A stretch of 14,196 nt of DNA, taken from an uncultured Planctomycetaceae bacterium (GTDB taxonomy: Bacteria; Planctomycetota; Planctomycetia; Pirellulales; UBA1268). Positions 1 through 6,046 of the stretch are shown in pieces. Positions within the stretch are counted from its first letter, which is position 1; every line of letters begins with the position of its first letter. The stretch spans positions 1-14,196 of the forward strand of contig CAISKG010000519.1 in NCBI GenBank assembly GCA_903885855.1, in the 5' to 3' direction. The translations under genes were made by a program, and so were the position numbers. The notes below the pieces were generated by a model. That model searched no databases. It saw only the letters and a program-made list of their open reading frames with translations, and was not told the DNA's origin.

Positions 1-780
1 GGCCTTGGCGACGTGGAGGATCGCGAAGGGGTCGAGGTCGCCGGCCCGGTTGTTCTGCGGGAGCCCCGACTGCGGGCTCATGCCCATCGAGGTGCCGACG
101 CTGGCCCCGTCGCGGAGCCAGCAGACGCTGCTCGAGCCCCCCAGATGGCACGACACGGCCCGCAGCGGCCGGCGGGTCTCGAGCGCCATCAGGCGCCCGG
201 CGACCCAGCGGTGGCTCGCGCCGTGGAAGCCGTAGCGGCGCACCCCGTGCTCCCGCACCCAGTCCGTCGGCACGGCGTAGAGCGCGCCCGTGTCGGGGAT
301 CGTGGCGTGGAAGCCGGTCTCGAAGGCCGCCACGAGCGGCACCTCCGGGAACTGCTCCCCCAGCAGCCGCATGGCGCGGATGTAGGGGGGATTGTGGGCC
401 GGGGCCACCTCGTTCATCTCCTCCATCGCCGCGAGCACGTCGGGGCCGACGCGCACCACGCCGCTCACGCGGCCGCCGTGGACGGCCTTGAAGCCGATGG
501 CGGCGATCTCCCCGACGCTCCCCAGCGGGCCGCCCGGCCCGGTCAGCTGCCCGAGCGCCGCGCGGAGGGCCACGGCGTGGTCGGGGACCGGCATCGTGCC
601 CTCCACCTTCCCGCCGGCGAGGGTGGCGTAGACCCGGCTCTCCGGGGCGCCGATCCGCTCCACGCCCCCGCGTGCCAGCTCCCGCTCCCCGGCGCCCGCG
701 GCGGTGCCGGGGGCGTCGGGGAGGTCGAAGAGTCGGTACTTGAAGCTCGTGGAACCGAGGTTGGCGACGAGGACGATCAT
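1..780 (-). CDS. ackA: Acetate kinase-like acyl-phosphate kinase of the BMC operon (C-terminus outside window)
   Basis: The first 260 codons are present of an enzyme family usually about 400 residues long; the frame runs open through the left edge. It should transfer phosphate from an acyl-phosphate to ADP, giving acid and ATP, downstream of PduL. Visible motifs are the ASKHA phosphate loop NLGSTSFK (7-14), AVHGG (99-103), AFETGFH (153-159), RYGFHGASH, CHLGGSSS, SMGMSPQSGLPQNN and RAGDLDP (Arg245). Compared from memory with Methanosarcina AckA, catalytic Arg91 aligns with Lys98, Asp148 with Glu154, and the Asn of HLGNG is Gly; Arg241 and His180 are kept. The ATG at 778-780 lies 23 bases after the preceding shell-protein stop, so it is co-transcribed. 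In a fucose/rhamnose compartment the true substrate could be lactyl- or propionyl-phosphate (inference). Family assignment is firm; substrate is not. Confidence 0.88.
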   Translation of the reverse strand, partial: MIVLVANLGSTSFKYRLFDLPDAPGTAAGAGERELARGGVERIGAPESRVYATLAGGKVEGTMPVPDHAVALRAALGQLTGPGGPLGSVGEIAAIGFKAVHGGRVSGVVRVGPDVLAAMEEMNEVAPAHNPPYIRAMRLLGEQFPEVPLVAAFETGFHATIPDTGALYAVPTDWVREHGVRRYGFHGASHRWVAGRLMALETRRPLRAVSCHLGGSSSVCWLRDGASVGTSMGMSPQSGLPQNNRAGDLDPFAILHVAKA

Positions 781-803
781 CGGTGGGCTCCGCCCGGGAT
801 CGA

Positions 804-1073
804 TCAGGAGAAGAAGGCCGCGGTGAGGCTCTCGGCCGGACGCGGGATGACGTGGCTGGCGACGAGCTCGCCCACCTGCTGGGCGGCGGCGGCACCGGCC
901 TCGACGGCCGCGCGGACGCTGCCGACGTCACCCTGGACGACGGTCGCCACGAAGGCGCCGCCGATGCTGACGCGCTTGAGGATCTTCACGTTGGCCGCCT
1001 TGGCCATGGCGTCCGTCGCCTCGACGAGGCCGACGAGGCCCTTGGTCTCGACCAGTCCGATCGCGGTGTTCAT
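804..1073 (-). CDS. BMC-H hexameric shell protein (89 aa, short form)
   Basis: A single BMC domain fills the whole 89-residue protein, the usual length for a PduA/EutM-like hexamer subunit that tiles the facets of the compartment. It opens with the typical strand and helix (AIGLVETKGLVGLVEATDAM), followed by the edge motif KAANV (Lys25), the pore loop SIGGA (36-40), QGDVGSVRAAVEAGAAA and VIPRP near the end. The ATG at 1071-1073 is preceded by AAGGAA about nine bases upstream. It sits between the longer BMC-H gene (59-base gap) and the kinase gene (23-base gap). The pore has Gly-Gly-Ala where the sister protein has Gly-Ser-Ala, so the two hexamers may differ in what they let through (inference). 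Confidence 0.95.
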   Translation of the reverse strand: MNTAIGLVETKGLVGLVEATDAMAKAANVKILKRVSIGGAFVATVVQGDVGSVRAAVEAGAAAAQQVGELVASHVIPRPAESLTAAFFS

Positions 1074-1132
1074 GGAACGATTTCCTTGGGTGTTGGGGAA
1101 AAGTGGTGTGAGGGGGGATTCGGGTCAGGGGA

Positions 1133-1441
1133 TCACTCGACGCCGCCGCGGGCGCTGGCCGCGGAGGCGGGGAGGACGATGTCGATGTCCTCGTGCGGAC
1201 GGGCGATCACCTGCACGCTGACGACGTCGCCGACGCGCCCGCCCGCGGCCGCACCGGCGTCGACCGCCGCCTTGACCGCCGCCACGTCCCCGGAGACGAA
1301 CGCCGTCACCAGGGCGCTGCCGATCTTGTCCCAGCCGAGGAAGGTGACGTTCGCCGCCTTCATCATCGCGTCCACCGCCTCGACGAGCGTGACGAACCCC
1401 TTCGTCTCGATCATGCCGAGGGCTTCGATCTTCTTGGCCAT
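1133..1441 (-). CDS. BMC-H hexameric shell protein (102 aa from the internal ATG)
   Basis: This is a second single-domain BMC shell protein, ending in a short Ala-rich tail. Motifs are ALGMIETKGFVTLVEAVDAM, KAANV (Lys28), the pore loop KIGSA (39-43), SGDVAAVKAAVDAGAAAG and VIARPHEDID. I chose the ATG at 1439-1441 because the BMC fold begins directly after it and AGGAG (1453-1457) lies 11 bases upstream. The same frame stays open for 64 more codons to a GTG at 1631-1633 that has its own ribosome site, so a longer 166-residue product with a basic N-terminal tail cannot be excluded; see the separate entry. It follows pduL and precedes the shorter shell gene. Confidence 0.93.
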   Translation of the reverse strand: MAKKIEALGMIETKGFVTLVEAVDAMMKAANVTFLGWDKIGSALVTAFVSGDVAAVKAAVDAGAAAGGRVGDVVSVQVIARPHEDIDIVLPASAASARGGVE

Positions 1442-1633
1442 CGTGAGCACTGCTCCTGTCCTGTTCCGGGCGGCCTGCCCGGAGGTTCGGTTCATCATCC
1501 CGGGGCCGCCCCCGTCGATCGCGCCGGCACGCGCCGGCTGCACGATCGGTTGATCGCTGCGCGGTGCGGTGGCCGGGCGCCGTGCGCCGCCGGTCCGCCG
1601 TCCGCTGGTTCGTTTCGCCCGCTTCTTCGCCAC
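1442..1633 (-). other. Open in-frame extension upstream of the BMC-H start (possible N-terminal tail or leader)
   Basis: Between the pduL stop and the likely BMC-H start lie 205 bases. Of these, 192 form an uninterrupted frame continuous with BMC-H. It begins with GTG at 1631-1633, 13 bases after the pduL stop, with GGGAG (1641-1645) seven bases upstream. The encoded 64 residues start MAKKRAKRTSGRRTGGARRP, are rich in Arg, Lys, Gly and Pro, and contain no BMC motif. By eye its third codon positions are less GC-rich than in flanking genes. It may be a disordered basic tail on the shell protein, or a non-coding spacer in GC-rich DNA where stop codons are rare. Confidence 0.4.
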
Positions 1634-1646
1634 GCCGTCGCTCCCG

Positions 1647-2399
1647 TCAGGTCTGCTTGATGAGGCGCACGCCGGTGGCGTGGTCGAGATCGGCCGCGTT
1701 GCCCTCGTCGGTGTCGATGTGCACCTCGAGCTTGCTCGTGGCGTCGGCCCGCACCAGCAGGTCGCGGAACACGAGCCCGCAGGAGCCCTCGATGGCGAGG
1801 CTCATCCGGTCGCCGTCCCGGACCCCGAAGAAGGCGGCGTCGGCGAAGTTCATGTGGACGTGCCGCTCCGCCCGGATCACCCCCTCGGAGAGCTCGACGG
1901 CGCCGGCCGGGCCGACGAGGACGCAGCCGGGGGTGCCGGCGATCTTGCCGCTGGCGCGGACGGGGAGGTCGATGCCCAGCGAGATCCCGTCGGTGAAGGC
2001 GAGCTCCACCTGCGAGGCCTTGCGGGTCGGCCCGAGGACGCGGACGGTGGGGAGCATCTTCCGCTTCGGCCCCACGATCATCACCGTCTCCTCGGCCGCG
2101 TAGAAGCCGTCCTGGTAGAGATTCTTGTGGGGGGTGAGGGTGCGCCCCTTGCCGAAGAGGCGCTCGACGTGCTCGTCGGTGAGGTGGCAGTGGCGGGCCG
2201 AGATGCTCACCACGAGCTTCGGCTCGGTGCTGGTCGCCGCGCCGGCGAGGGCCCCGGCGACCTCGGCGGCCACCTGCGACGGCGGCGGCGCGCTGCCGCG
2301 GAGCACGATCTGGCGCACGATCCGCTCCACCGCGGTGCGGTCGAGGCCGGCGGCGATCACGGGGGATCCGGCCGGGGCCGGGGGGGCGAGGGCGGTCAT
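1647..2399 (-). CDS. pduL: PduL-type phosphate acyltransferase (BMC phosphotransacylase)
   Basis: PduL converts acyl-CoA and phosphate to acyl-phosphate and CoA inside the compartment, regenerating CoA for the aldehyde dehydrogenase. The 250-residue protein has the two PduL half-domains with their metal-binding histidines: ARHCHL (His70, His72) and AERHVHM (His180, His182), plus His227 in LEVHIDTDEGNAAD. Residues 20-35 (DRTAVERIVRQIVLRG) form a likely amphipathic helix of the kind used as an encapsulation peptide, joined to the core by a Pro/Ala-rich linker. The ATG at 2397-2399 overlaps the deoR stop as ATGA, and AGGGAGG (2407-2413) lies seven bases upstream, so translation is probably coupled to deoR. 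The frame is open further upstream, but that part is an Arg-rich shadow of deoR. Confidence 0.95.
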   Translation of the reverse strand: MTALAPPAPAGSPVIAAGLDRTAVERIVRQIVLRGSAPPPSQVAAEVAGALAGAATSTEPKLVVSISARHCHLTDEHVERLFGKGRTLTPHKNLYQDGFYAAEETVMIVGPKRKMLPTVRVLGPTRKASQVELAFTDGISLGIDLPVRASGKIAGTPGCVLVGPAGAVELSEGVIRAERHVHMNFADAAFFGVRDGDRMSLAIEGSCGLVFRDLLVRADATSKLEVHIDTDEGNAADLDHATGVRLIKQT

Positions 2400-3208
2400 C
2401 GGCGGGCCTCCCTGGAGGACGGACGCGGGTCGGTGGCGGCGGCGGCGGCGGTGGCGGCGACGAGCACCTCGACCCCGGCGGCGGCGAGGTCGCGCCGCCA
2501 TTGGGGCGAGAGCCCGGCGTCGGAGACGACAAGATCGATCGAGTCGAGCCCCGAGACGAACGTCAGGCTCTTGCGGCCGAACTTGGAGCTGTCGGCCACC
2601 ACGATCACGCGCCCGGCGGCGCGGAGCATCGCCTGCTCCGTCTCGGCCAGGAGCAGGTGGGCGTTGTACAGCCCCTCGGCGGTGATGCCGGCGGCCGAGA
2701 GGACGGTCGTGGCGACGTGCAGCCGGCCGAGGAGCTCGTTGGCGTACGGGCCGAGGCAGACGCCGGTCCGCGGCGAGACGTAGCCGCCGAGGAGCACGAG
2801 GTCGGTCCGGGCGGCGGAGGCGAAGAGGTTGGCCACCGGCAGGCTGTTGGTGACCACCTGGATCGAGCGGCCCACGAGGAGCCGGGCGACCTCGTAGGTC
2901 GTCGTGCCGCCGTCGAGGAGGACCGTCTCGCCATCCTCGATGCGTTCCGCCGCGGCTACGGCGATGGCCCGCTTGGCGGCATGGTGAGAGGGCTGGCGCT
3001 CGTCGAACTCGGCGAGCTTCGGCGTCACGCCGGCCGCGAGGACGCCGCCGTGGGTCCGCTTGGCGAGCCCCTGCTCCTCGAGCGCGTCGAGGTCGCGGCG
3101 GACGGTCGACTCCGAGACCCCCAATTCACCGACGAGTTCGTCGAGGGTGGCGAATCCCCGGGTGCGGATGACGTCGATCAATCGGGTTCGCCTCGAATGC
3201 GCTGTCAC
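2396..3208 (-). CDS. DeoR-family transcriptional repressor of the BMC operon
   Basis: This 270-residue regulator has an N-terminal DeoR winged helix-turn-helix (about residues 6-56, with the recognition helix VSESTVRRDLDALEEQGL and then RTHGG). A C-terminal sugar-phosphate-sensing domain follows, with DGGTTT (100-105), TNSLPVANLF, LLGGYVSPRTG and ADSSKFGRKS. Known relatives (FucR, GlpR, DeoR) are released from DNA by a phosphorylated sugar intermediate, so a fucose- or rhamnose-derived ligand is a reasonable guess. The GTG at 3206-3208 has GGGAG (3218-3222) nine bases upstream. The C-terminus carries an Ala-rich tail beyond the domain. It is first in the operon and overlaps pduL by four bases, so it probably also controls its own synthesis. 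Confidence 0.93.
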   Translation of the reverse strand: MTAHSRRTRLIDVIRTRGFATLDELVGELGVSESTVRRDLDALEEQGLAKRTHGGVLAAGVTPKLAEFDERQPSHHAAKRAIAVAAAERIEDGETVLLDGGTTTYEVARLLVGRSIQVVTNSLPVANLFASAARTDLVLLGGYVSPRTGVCLGPYANELLGRLHVATTVLSAAGITAEGLYNAHLLLAETEQAMLRAAGRVIVVADSSKFGRKSLTFVSGLDSIDLVVSDAGLSPQWRRDLAAAGVEVLVAATAAAAATDPRPSSREARR

Positions 3209-3226
3209 GCCGGAAAACTCCCGCTC

Positions 3227-3262
3227 CGACGCAATTCATGCATATTCCGCGCAGTTTGTCAA
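3227..3262 (-). promoter_or_regulatory. Candidate sigma-70-like promoter of the deoR-pduL-BMC operon
   Basis: On the minus strand a perfect TTGACA occurs at 3257-3262. Seventeen bases further on is ATGAAT (3234-3239), a weak -10 matching TATAAT at three of six positions. A start near 3227 would leave a leader of about 18 bases that still contains the GGGAG ribosome site. This stretch is clearly more AT-rich than its surroundings. The -35 is seen directly; the promoter assignment is inference. Confidence 0.5.
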
Positions 3263-3296
3263 CGGTATCAGTCGAAAGATAGTGATGGATAACGGT
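3261..3296. repeat. Paired AACGGT direct repeats, candidate DeoR operator
   Basis: AACGGT occurs at 3261-3266 and again at 3291-3296, exactly 30 bases (about three helical turns) apart, on the same face of the helix. The first copy overlaps the -35 of the deoR promoter; both lie in the divergent deoR/GNAT spacer. DeoR-family proteins bind repeated sites next to their own promoters, so autoregulation is plausible. Assignment rests on position and spacing only. Confidence 0.35.
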
Positions 3297-3306
3297 CACA
3301 AAGCGT

Positions 3307-3312
3307 CATAAT
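3307..3312 (+). promoter_or_regulatory. Candidate -10 element for the GNAT gene
   Basis: CATAAT matches the -10 consensus at five of six positions and would place a start near 3319, about 38 bases before the ATG at 3357. No convincing -35 was found at the right distance. Confidence 0.25.
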
Positions 3313-3356
3313 CCGTCAAATCCTGTTCTTGGGCCCCGCCGTGCCATGATCCCTCC

Positions 3357-3884
3357 ATGGGCGTGATCCGCACCAGCATCGAACCGGCCCACCTGCCGCG
3401 GGGAACGAGTGCCCGCCACGTCATCACACGCCTCCCCGACGACGCCCCGGCCTCCGACCGCCCCCCCGGGCCCGGGGACATCTGGCGTCGGCTCGCCGGC
3501 CTGGCGGAGGCCTGTCGACGCCAGGGGCCATCGCCCACCGCCGCCGGCCTCCGCGCCGAGATCGGCTCCCGCCCGGGGCGGCGGGTGACGGCGTGGATCG
3601 CCACCCGCCCCGGAGGCGACGGCGCGGCGGGACTGGTGACGCTCGTGGAAAGCCGGCCGGGGGCCGGGGGGCCGCCGCGCTACTCCATCGGCTGGCTGCT
3701 CGTCGATCCCGCGGAGCGCCGCCTGGGGCTCGGATCGGCCCTCGTGGCCGCGGCGGTCGCCGAGGCGGTCGCCCGCGGTGCGGATCGCGTCACCGCCGAG
3801 ACGCGCTCCGACTGGGCGGGGGCGACGGCCTTCTGGCGGAGGCTGTCGGGGGGCCACGGGGCGTCCGACGCGGTACCGCAGTAA
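3357..3884 (+). CDS. GNAT-family N-acetyltransferase
   Basis: This 175-residue protein ends in a GNAT acetyl-CoA-binding core. Strand YSIGWLLVDP (109-118) leads into the pyrophosphate loop ERRLGLGSAL (120-129), then the helix AAAVAEAVARGADRV and the segment TAETRSDWAGATAFWRRL. The N-terminal 70 residues are Pro/Arg-rich and show no known domain. It should transfer an acetyl group from acetyl-CoA to an amine; nothing in the sequence identifies the acceptor. No clear ribosome site precedes the ATG at 3357; the ATG at 3346 is in another frame and soon hits a stop. It is divergent from deoR and lies 37 bases ahead of the exported oxidoreductase, so it may be first in a plus-strand operon. The family is well supported; the target is unknown. 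Confidence 0.85.
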   Translation: MGVIRTSIEPAHLPRGTSARHVITRLPDDAPASDRPPGPGDIWRRLAGLAEACRRQGPSPTAAGLRAEIGSRPGRRVTAWIATRPGGDGAAGLVTLVESRPGAGGPPRYSIGWLLVDPAERRLGLGSALVAAAVAEAVARGADRVTAETRSDWAGATAFWRRLSGGHGASDAVPQ

Positions 3885-3921
3885 ACTCCCCACGGCAGCC
3901 GACCACGATCCGGAGGCGCGC

Positions 3922-5007
3922 GTGAACGGGCCGCGACAGGGGCGACATGGGCGACGGGCGGTGCTCGCGGGGGGCGTGGCGGCCGTGGCCGCCGCGACGG
4001 CCGTGACGGCCGAGGTGCCGCGGCGGCCGCTCCGCGTCGGTCAGATCGGCACCGGCCACGGCCACGCCACGAAACTCGAGGTCTACCGCCGCAGCCCCGA
4101 CTGGGAGGTGGTGGGCCTCGTCGAGCCCGACGGGGAGCGGGCCGCCGCCGCGGCGCGGACGCCGGCCTTCGCGGGGGTGCCCCTCCTCACGCGGGACGCG
4201 TTGTTCGCGACCGACGGCCTCGACGCCGTCCTCGTGGAGACGCCCCCCGACGTGTCGCTCGAGCATGCGGCCGCGGCGGTCGCACGCGGGCTGCATGTCC
4301 ATCTCGACAAGCCGGCGGGATCGTCGCTGCCGGTCTTCCGCGGCATCCTCGAGGAGGCCGGCCGCCGCGGCGTGATCGTCCAGCTCGGCTACATGTACCG
4401 CTACAACCCCGCGGTGCTCCTGCTGCGCGAGTTCCTCGCCCGCGGCTGGCTCGGTGACGTCTTCGAGGTCGACGCCGAGATGGGGAAGGTGGTGGACCGC
4501 GACGCCCGTGCCGAGCTGGCGCGCTTCCCCGGCGGGATGATGTTCGAGCTCGGCTGCCACCTCGTCGATCTCGTGGTGGGGATCCTCGGCCGGCCGGAGG
4601 GCGTGCAGGGGTTCGCCCGCCGCTCGGGGGCCGGGCGGGGCGATCCCCTGGCCGACACGACCCTCGCGGTCCTCGAGTATCCCGGGGCCATCGCCACGAT
4701 CCGCTCGAGCGGCCGGCAGGTGGAGGGCTTCGGCCGACGCCACCTCACCGTCTCCGGCACCGCGGGCACCTTCCACATCCAGCCCCTCGACGATCCCGAG
4801 GCGGTCGTCTCGCTCGACGCGCCACGCGGCGATCTTCCCCGGGGCACGACCCGGATCCCCTTTCCGGCCTTCACCCGCTACGTGGCCGACGCCGCCGACA
4901 TGGCGGCCGTGATCCGCGGGGAGCGGGCGTTCGCCTTCACCGCCGACCACGATCTGGCGGTCCAGGAGACGGTCCTCCGCGCCTCGCGCATGCCGCTGGA
5001 CCGCTGA
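3922..5007 (+). CDS. Exported Gfo/Idh/MocA-family oxidoreductase with Tat signal
   Basis: This 361-residue NAD(P)-dependent sugar or cyclitol oxidoreductase has a predicted twin-arginine signal: basic GRHGRR (7-12), the hydrophobic stretch AVLAGGVAAVAAATAV, and a possible cleavage after TA at residue 30. The mature part starts with the Rossmann strand LRVGQIGTGHGHATK (37-51), followed by the cofactor motif LDKPAG (Asp-Lys-Pro at 129-131 instead of the usual Glu-Lys-Pro), LGYMYRYNP, and the substrate-side motif FELGCHLVD with His213. The GTG at 3922 was chosen because GGAGG (3912-3916) lies five bases upstream and it keeps the Arg-Arg pair. Tat export fits an enzyme that folds around its nicotinamide cofactor before secretion. 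Its substrate is unknown. It precedes another Tat-type sugar enzyme, with which it may share a pathway. Confidence 0.9.
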   Translation: MNGPRQGRHGRRAVLAGGVAAVAAATAVTAEVPRRPLRVGQIGTGHGHATKLEVYRRSPDWEVVGLVEPDGERAAAAARTPAFAGVPLLTRDALFATDGLDAVLVETPPDVSLEHAAAAVARGLHVHLDKPAGSSLPVFRGILEEAGRRGVIVQLGYMYRYNPAVLLLREFLARGWLGDVFEVDAEMGKVVDRDARAELARFPGGMMFELGCHLVDLVVGILGRPEGVQGFARRSGAGRGDPLADTTLAVLEYPGAIATIRSSGRQVEGFGRRHLTVSGTAGTFHIQPLDDPEAVVSLDAPRGDLPRGTTRIPFPAFTRYVADAADMAAVIRGERAFAFTADHDLAVQETVLRASRMPLDR

Positions 5008-5043
5008 CGGACGGGCCCGCGGCCCGACGGGCGCCCCGGCTGC

Positions 5044-5049
5044 TACCAT
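5044..5049 (+). promoter_or_regulatory. Candidate extended -10 (TGcTACCAT) before the TIM-barrel gene
   Basis: TACCAT at 5044-5049 is preceded by TG at 5041-5042, an extended -10 arrangement. It would give a leader of about 57 bases before the ATG at 5114. No -35 is recognisable, so the gene may instead be read from the upstream operon. Confidence 0.25.
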
Positions 5050-5113
5050 GCCCACGGGCGGGGCCCCTGCCGCATGGTGCGCGCGGGTGACGCCGCACCG
5101 GGAGGGTCTCACC

Positions 5114-6016
5114 ATGCTCCGCGCGATCCCGCGCCGCCGCGTGCTCGCCGCTTCCGCCGTCGCCGCCGCGGCCCTCGGCGGCCGCAGCGGGGCCGCCGAC
5201 ACCTCCCGCGCGGCGGCCGACCCCGGCTACCGCATCCGCCGGGATGGCATCCGCCACAGCGTGATGGGCTGGTGCTTCAACCCCATGGACACGCTGGAGC
5301 TGGCCCGCCACGCCAAGGCCATCGGATTGGTGGGCATCGAGGGGATCGACCGCCGGCACTACGCGGCGGTGCGGGAGCTGGGCCTCTCGATCTCGCTCGT
5401 CTCGAGCCACGGCTTCGCGGAGGGGCCCTGCGACCCGCGCTTCGCCGGGCCCGCCGTGGCGAAACTCGCCGAAGCGATCGACGTCGCGGCGGCGGTGGGC
5501 TCGAAGAAGGTGATCACCTTCACCGGCATGCGCTTCGACGGCATGGACGACGACCGGGCCGCCGCCGACTGCCTCGCCGCCTGGAAGCAGGTGCTGCCGG
5601 AGGCGGAGCGGAAGGGGATCACCCTCTGCCTGGAGCACCTCAACTCCCGCGACGCCTCCCACCCCATGAAGGGCCATCCGGGCTACTTCGGCGACGACGT
5701 CGATTTCTGCCTCGACCTCGTGCGACGGATGGGATCGCCGAACTTCAAGCTCCTCTTCGACGTCTACCACGTCTCGATCATGAACGGCGACATCATCCGC
5801 CGGATCCGGGAGCACGCCGACGCCATCGGCCACGTCCACACCGCGGGCAATCCCGGCCGTGGCGAGCTCGACGACACCCAGGAGATCGACTACCCGGCCG
5901 TGATGCGGGCGCTCGCCGCCGCCGGGTACCACGACTTCGTGGCCCACGAGTTCATCCCCACCTGGAACGACCCGGTGCTGGCGCTGCGCCACGCGGCGAT
6001 GGTCTGCGACGTCTGA
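5114..6016 (+). CDS. Exported sugar phosphate isomerase/epimerase, hydroxypyruvate isomerase-like
   Basis: This 300-residue protein of the AP-endonuclease-2-like TIM-barrel superfamily most resembles hydroxypyruvate isomerase. A Tat-like signal lies at the start (RRR at 7-9, then an Ala-rich hydrophobic run to about 22, with possible cleavage near 27-28). Probable metal ligands are Glu174 (LEHLNSRD), Asp216 (LLFDVYH), His242 (GHVHTAGNPGRGE) and Glu279 (AHEFIP). The pattern FKLLFDVYHVSIMNGD followed by HVHTAGNPGR is characteristic of the Hyi branch. I chose the ATG at 5114 because GGAGGG (5101-5106) lies seven bases upstream and the signal peptide starts there; an earlier in-frame ATG at 5048 has neither. 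It probably isomerises a sugar or keto-acid in the envelope, together with the upstream oxidoreductase. The exact reaction is unknown. It ends 30 bases from the convergent DinB-like gene. Confidence 0.88.
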   Translation: MLRAIPRRRVLAASAVAAAALGGRSGAADTSRAAADPGYRIRRDGIRHSVMGWCFNPMDTLELARHAKAIGLVGIEGIDRRHYAAVRELGLSISLVSSHGFAEGPCDPRFAGPAVAKLAEAIDVAAAVGSKKVITFTGMRFDGMDDDRAAADCLAAWKQVLPEAERKGITLCLEHLNSRDASHPMKGHPGYFGDDVDFCLDLVRRMGSPNFKLLFDVYHVSIMNGDIIRRIREHADAIGHVHTAGNPGRGELDDTQEIDYPAVMRALAAAGYHDFVAHEFIPTWNDPVLALRHAAMVCDV

Positions 6017-6046
6017 CGGGACGACGTTTTCCAGGGACAGCGAGGA

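Noticed and set aside
13..1221. Long plus-strand frames over the kinase and shell genes
   Set aside because: The composition is His/Arg/Gly-rich and domain-free, and the opposite strand encodes clear AckA and BMC-H motifs.
3282..3299. GTGA-N10-TCAC inverted repeat as a CRP-like site
   Set aside because: CRP sites have a six-base spacer and longer arms; four-base arms with ten bases between are weak evidence.
5012..5026. CGGGCC-CGC-GGCCCG hairpin after the exported oxidoreductase as a terminator
   Set aside because: There is a perfect six-base stem but no T-tract, and such hairpins are expected by chance in DNA this GC-rich.
5048..5113. Earlier ATG for the TIM-barrel gene
   Set aside because: It lacks a ribosome site and would bury the Tat-like signal; the ATG at 5114 has GGAGGG seven bases upstream.
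3790..5992. Long minus-strand frames opposite the exported oxidoreductase and isomerase genes
   Set aside because: They lack recognisable motifs, while the plus strand has clear Gfo/Idh/MocA and hydroxypyruvate-isomerase-like signatures.
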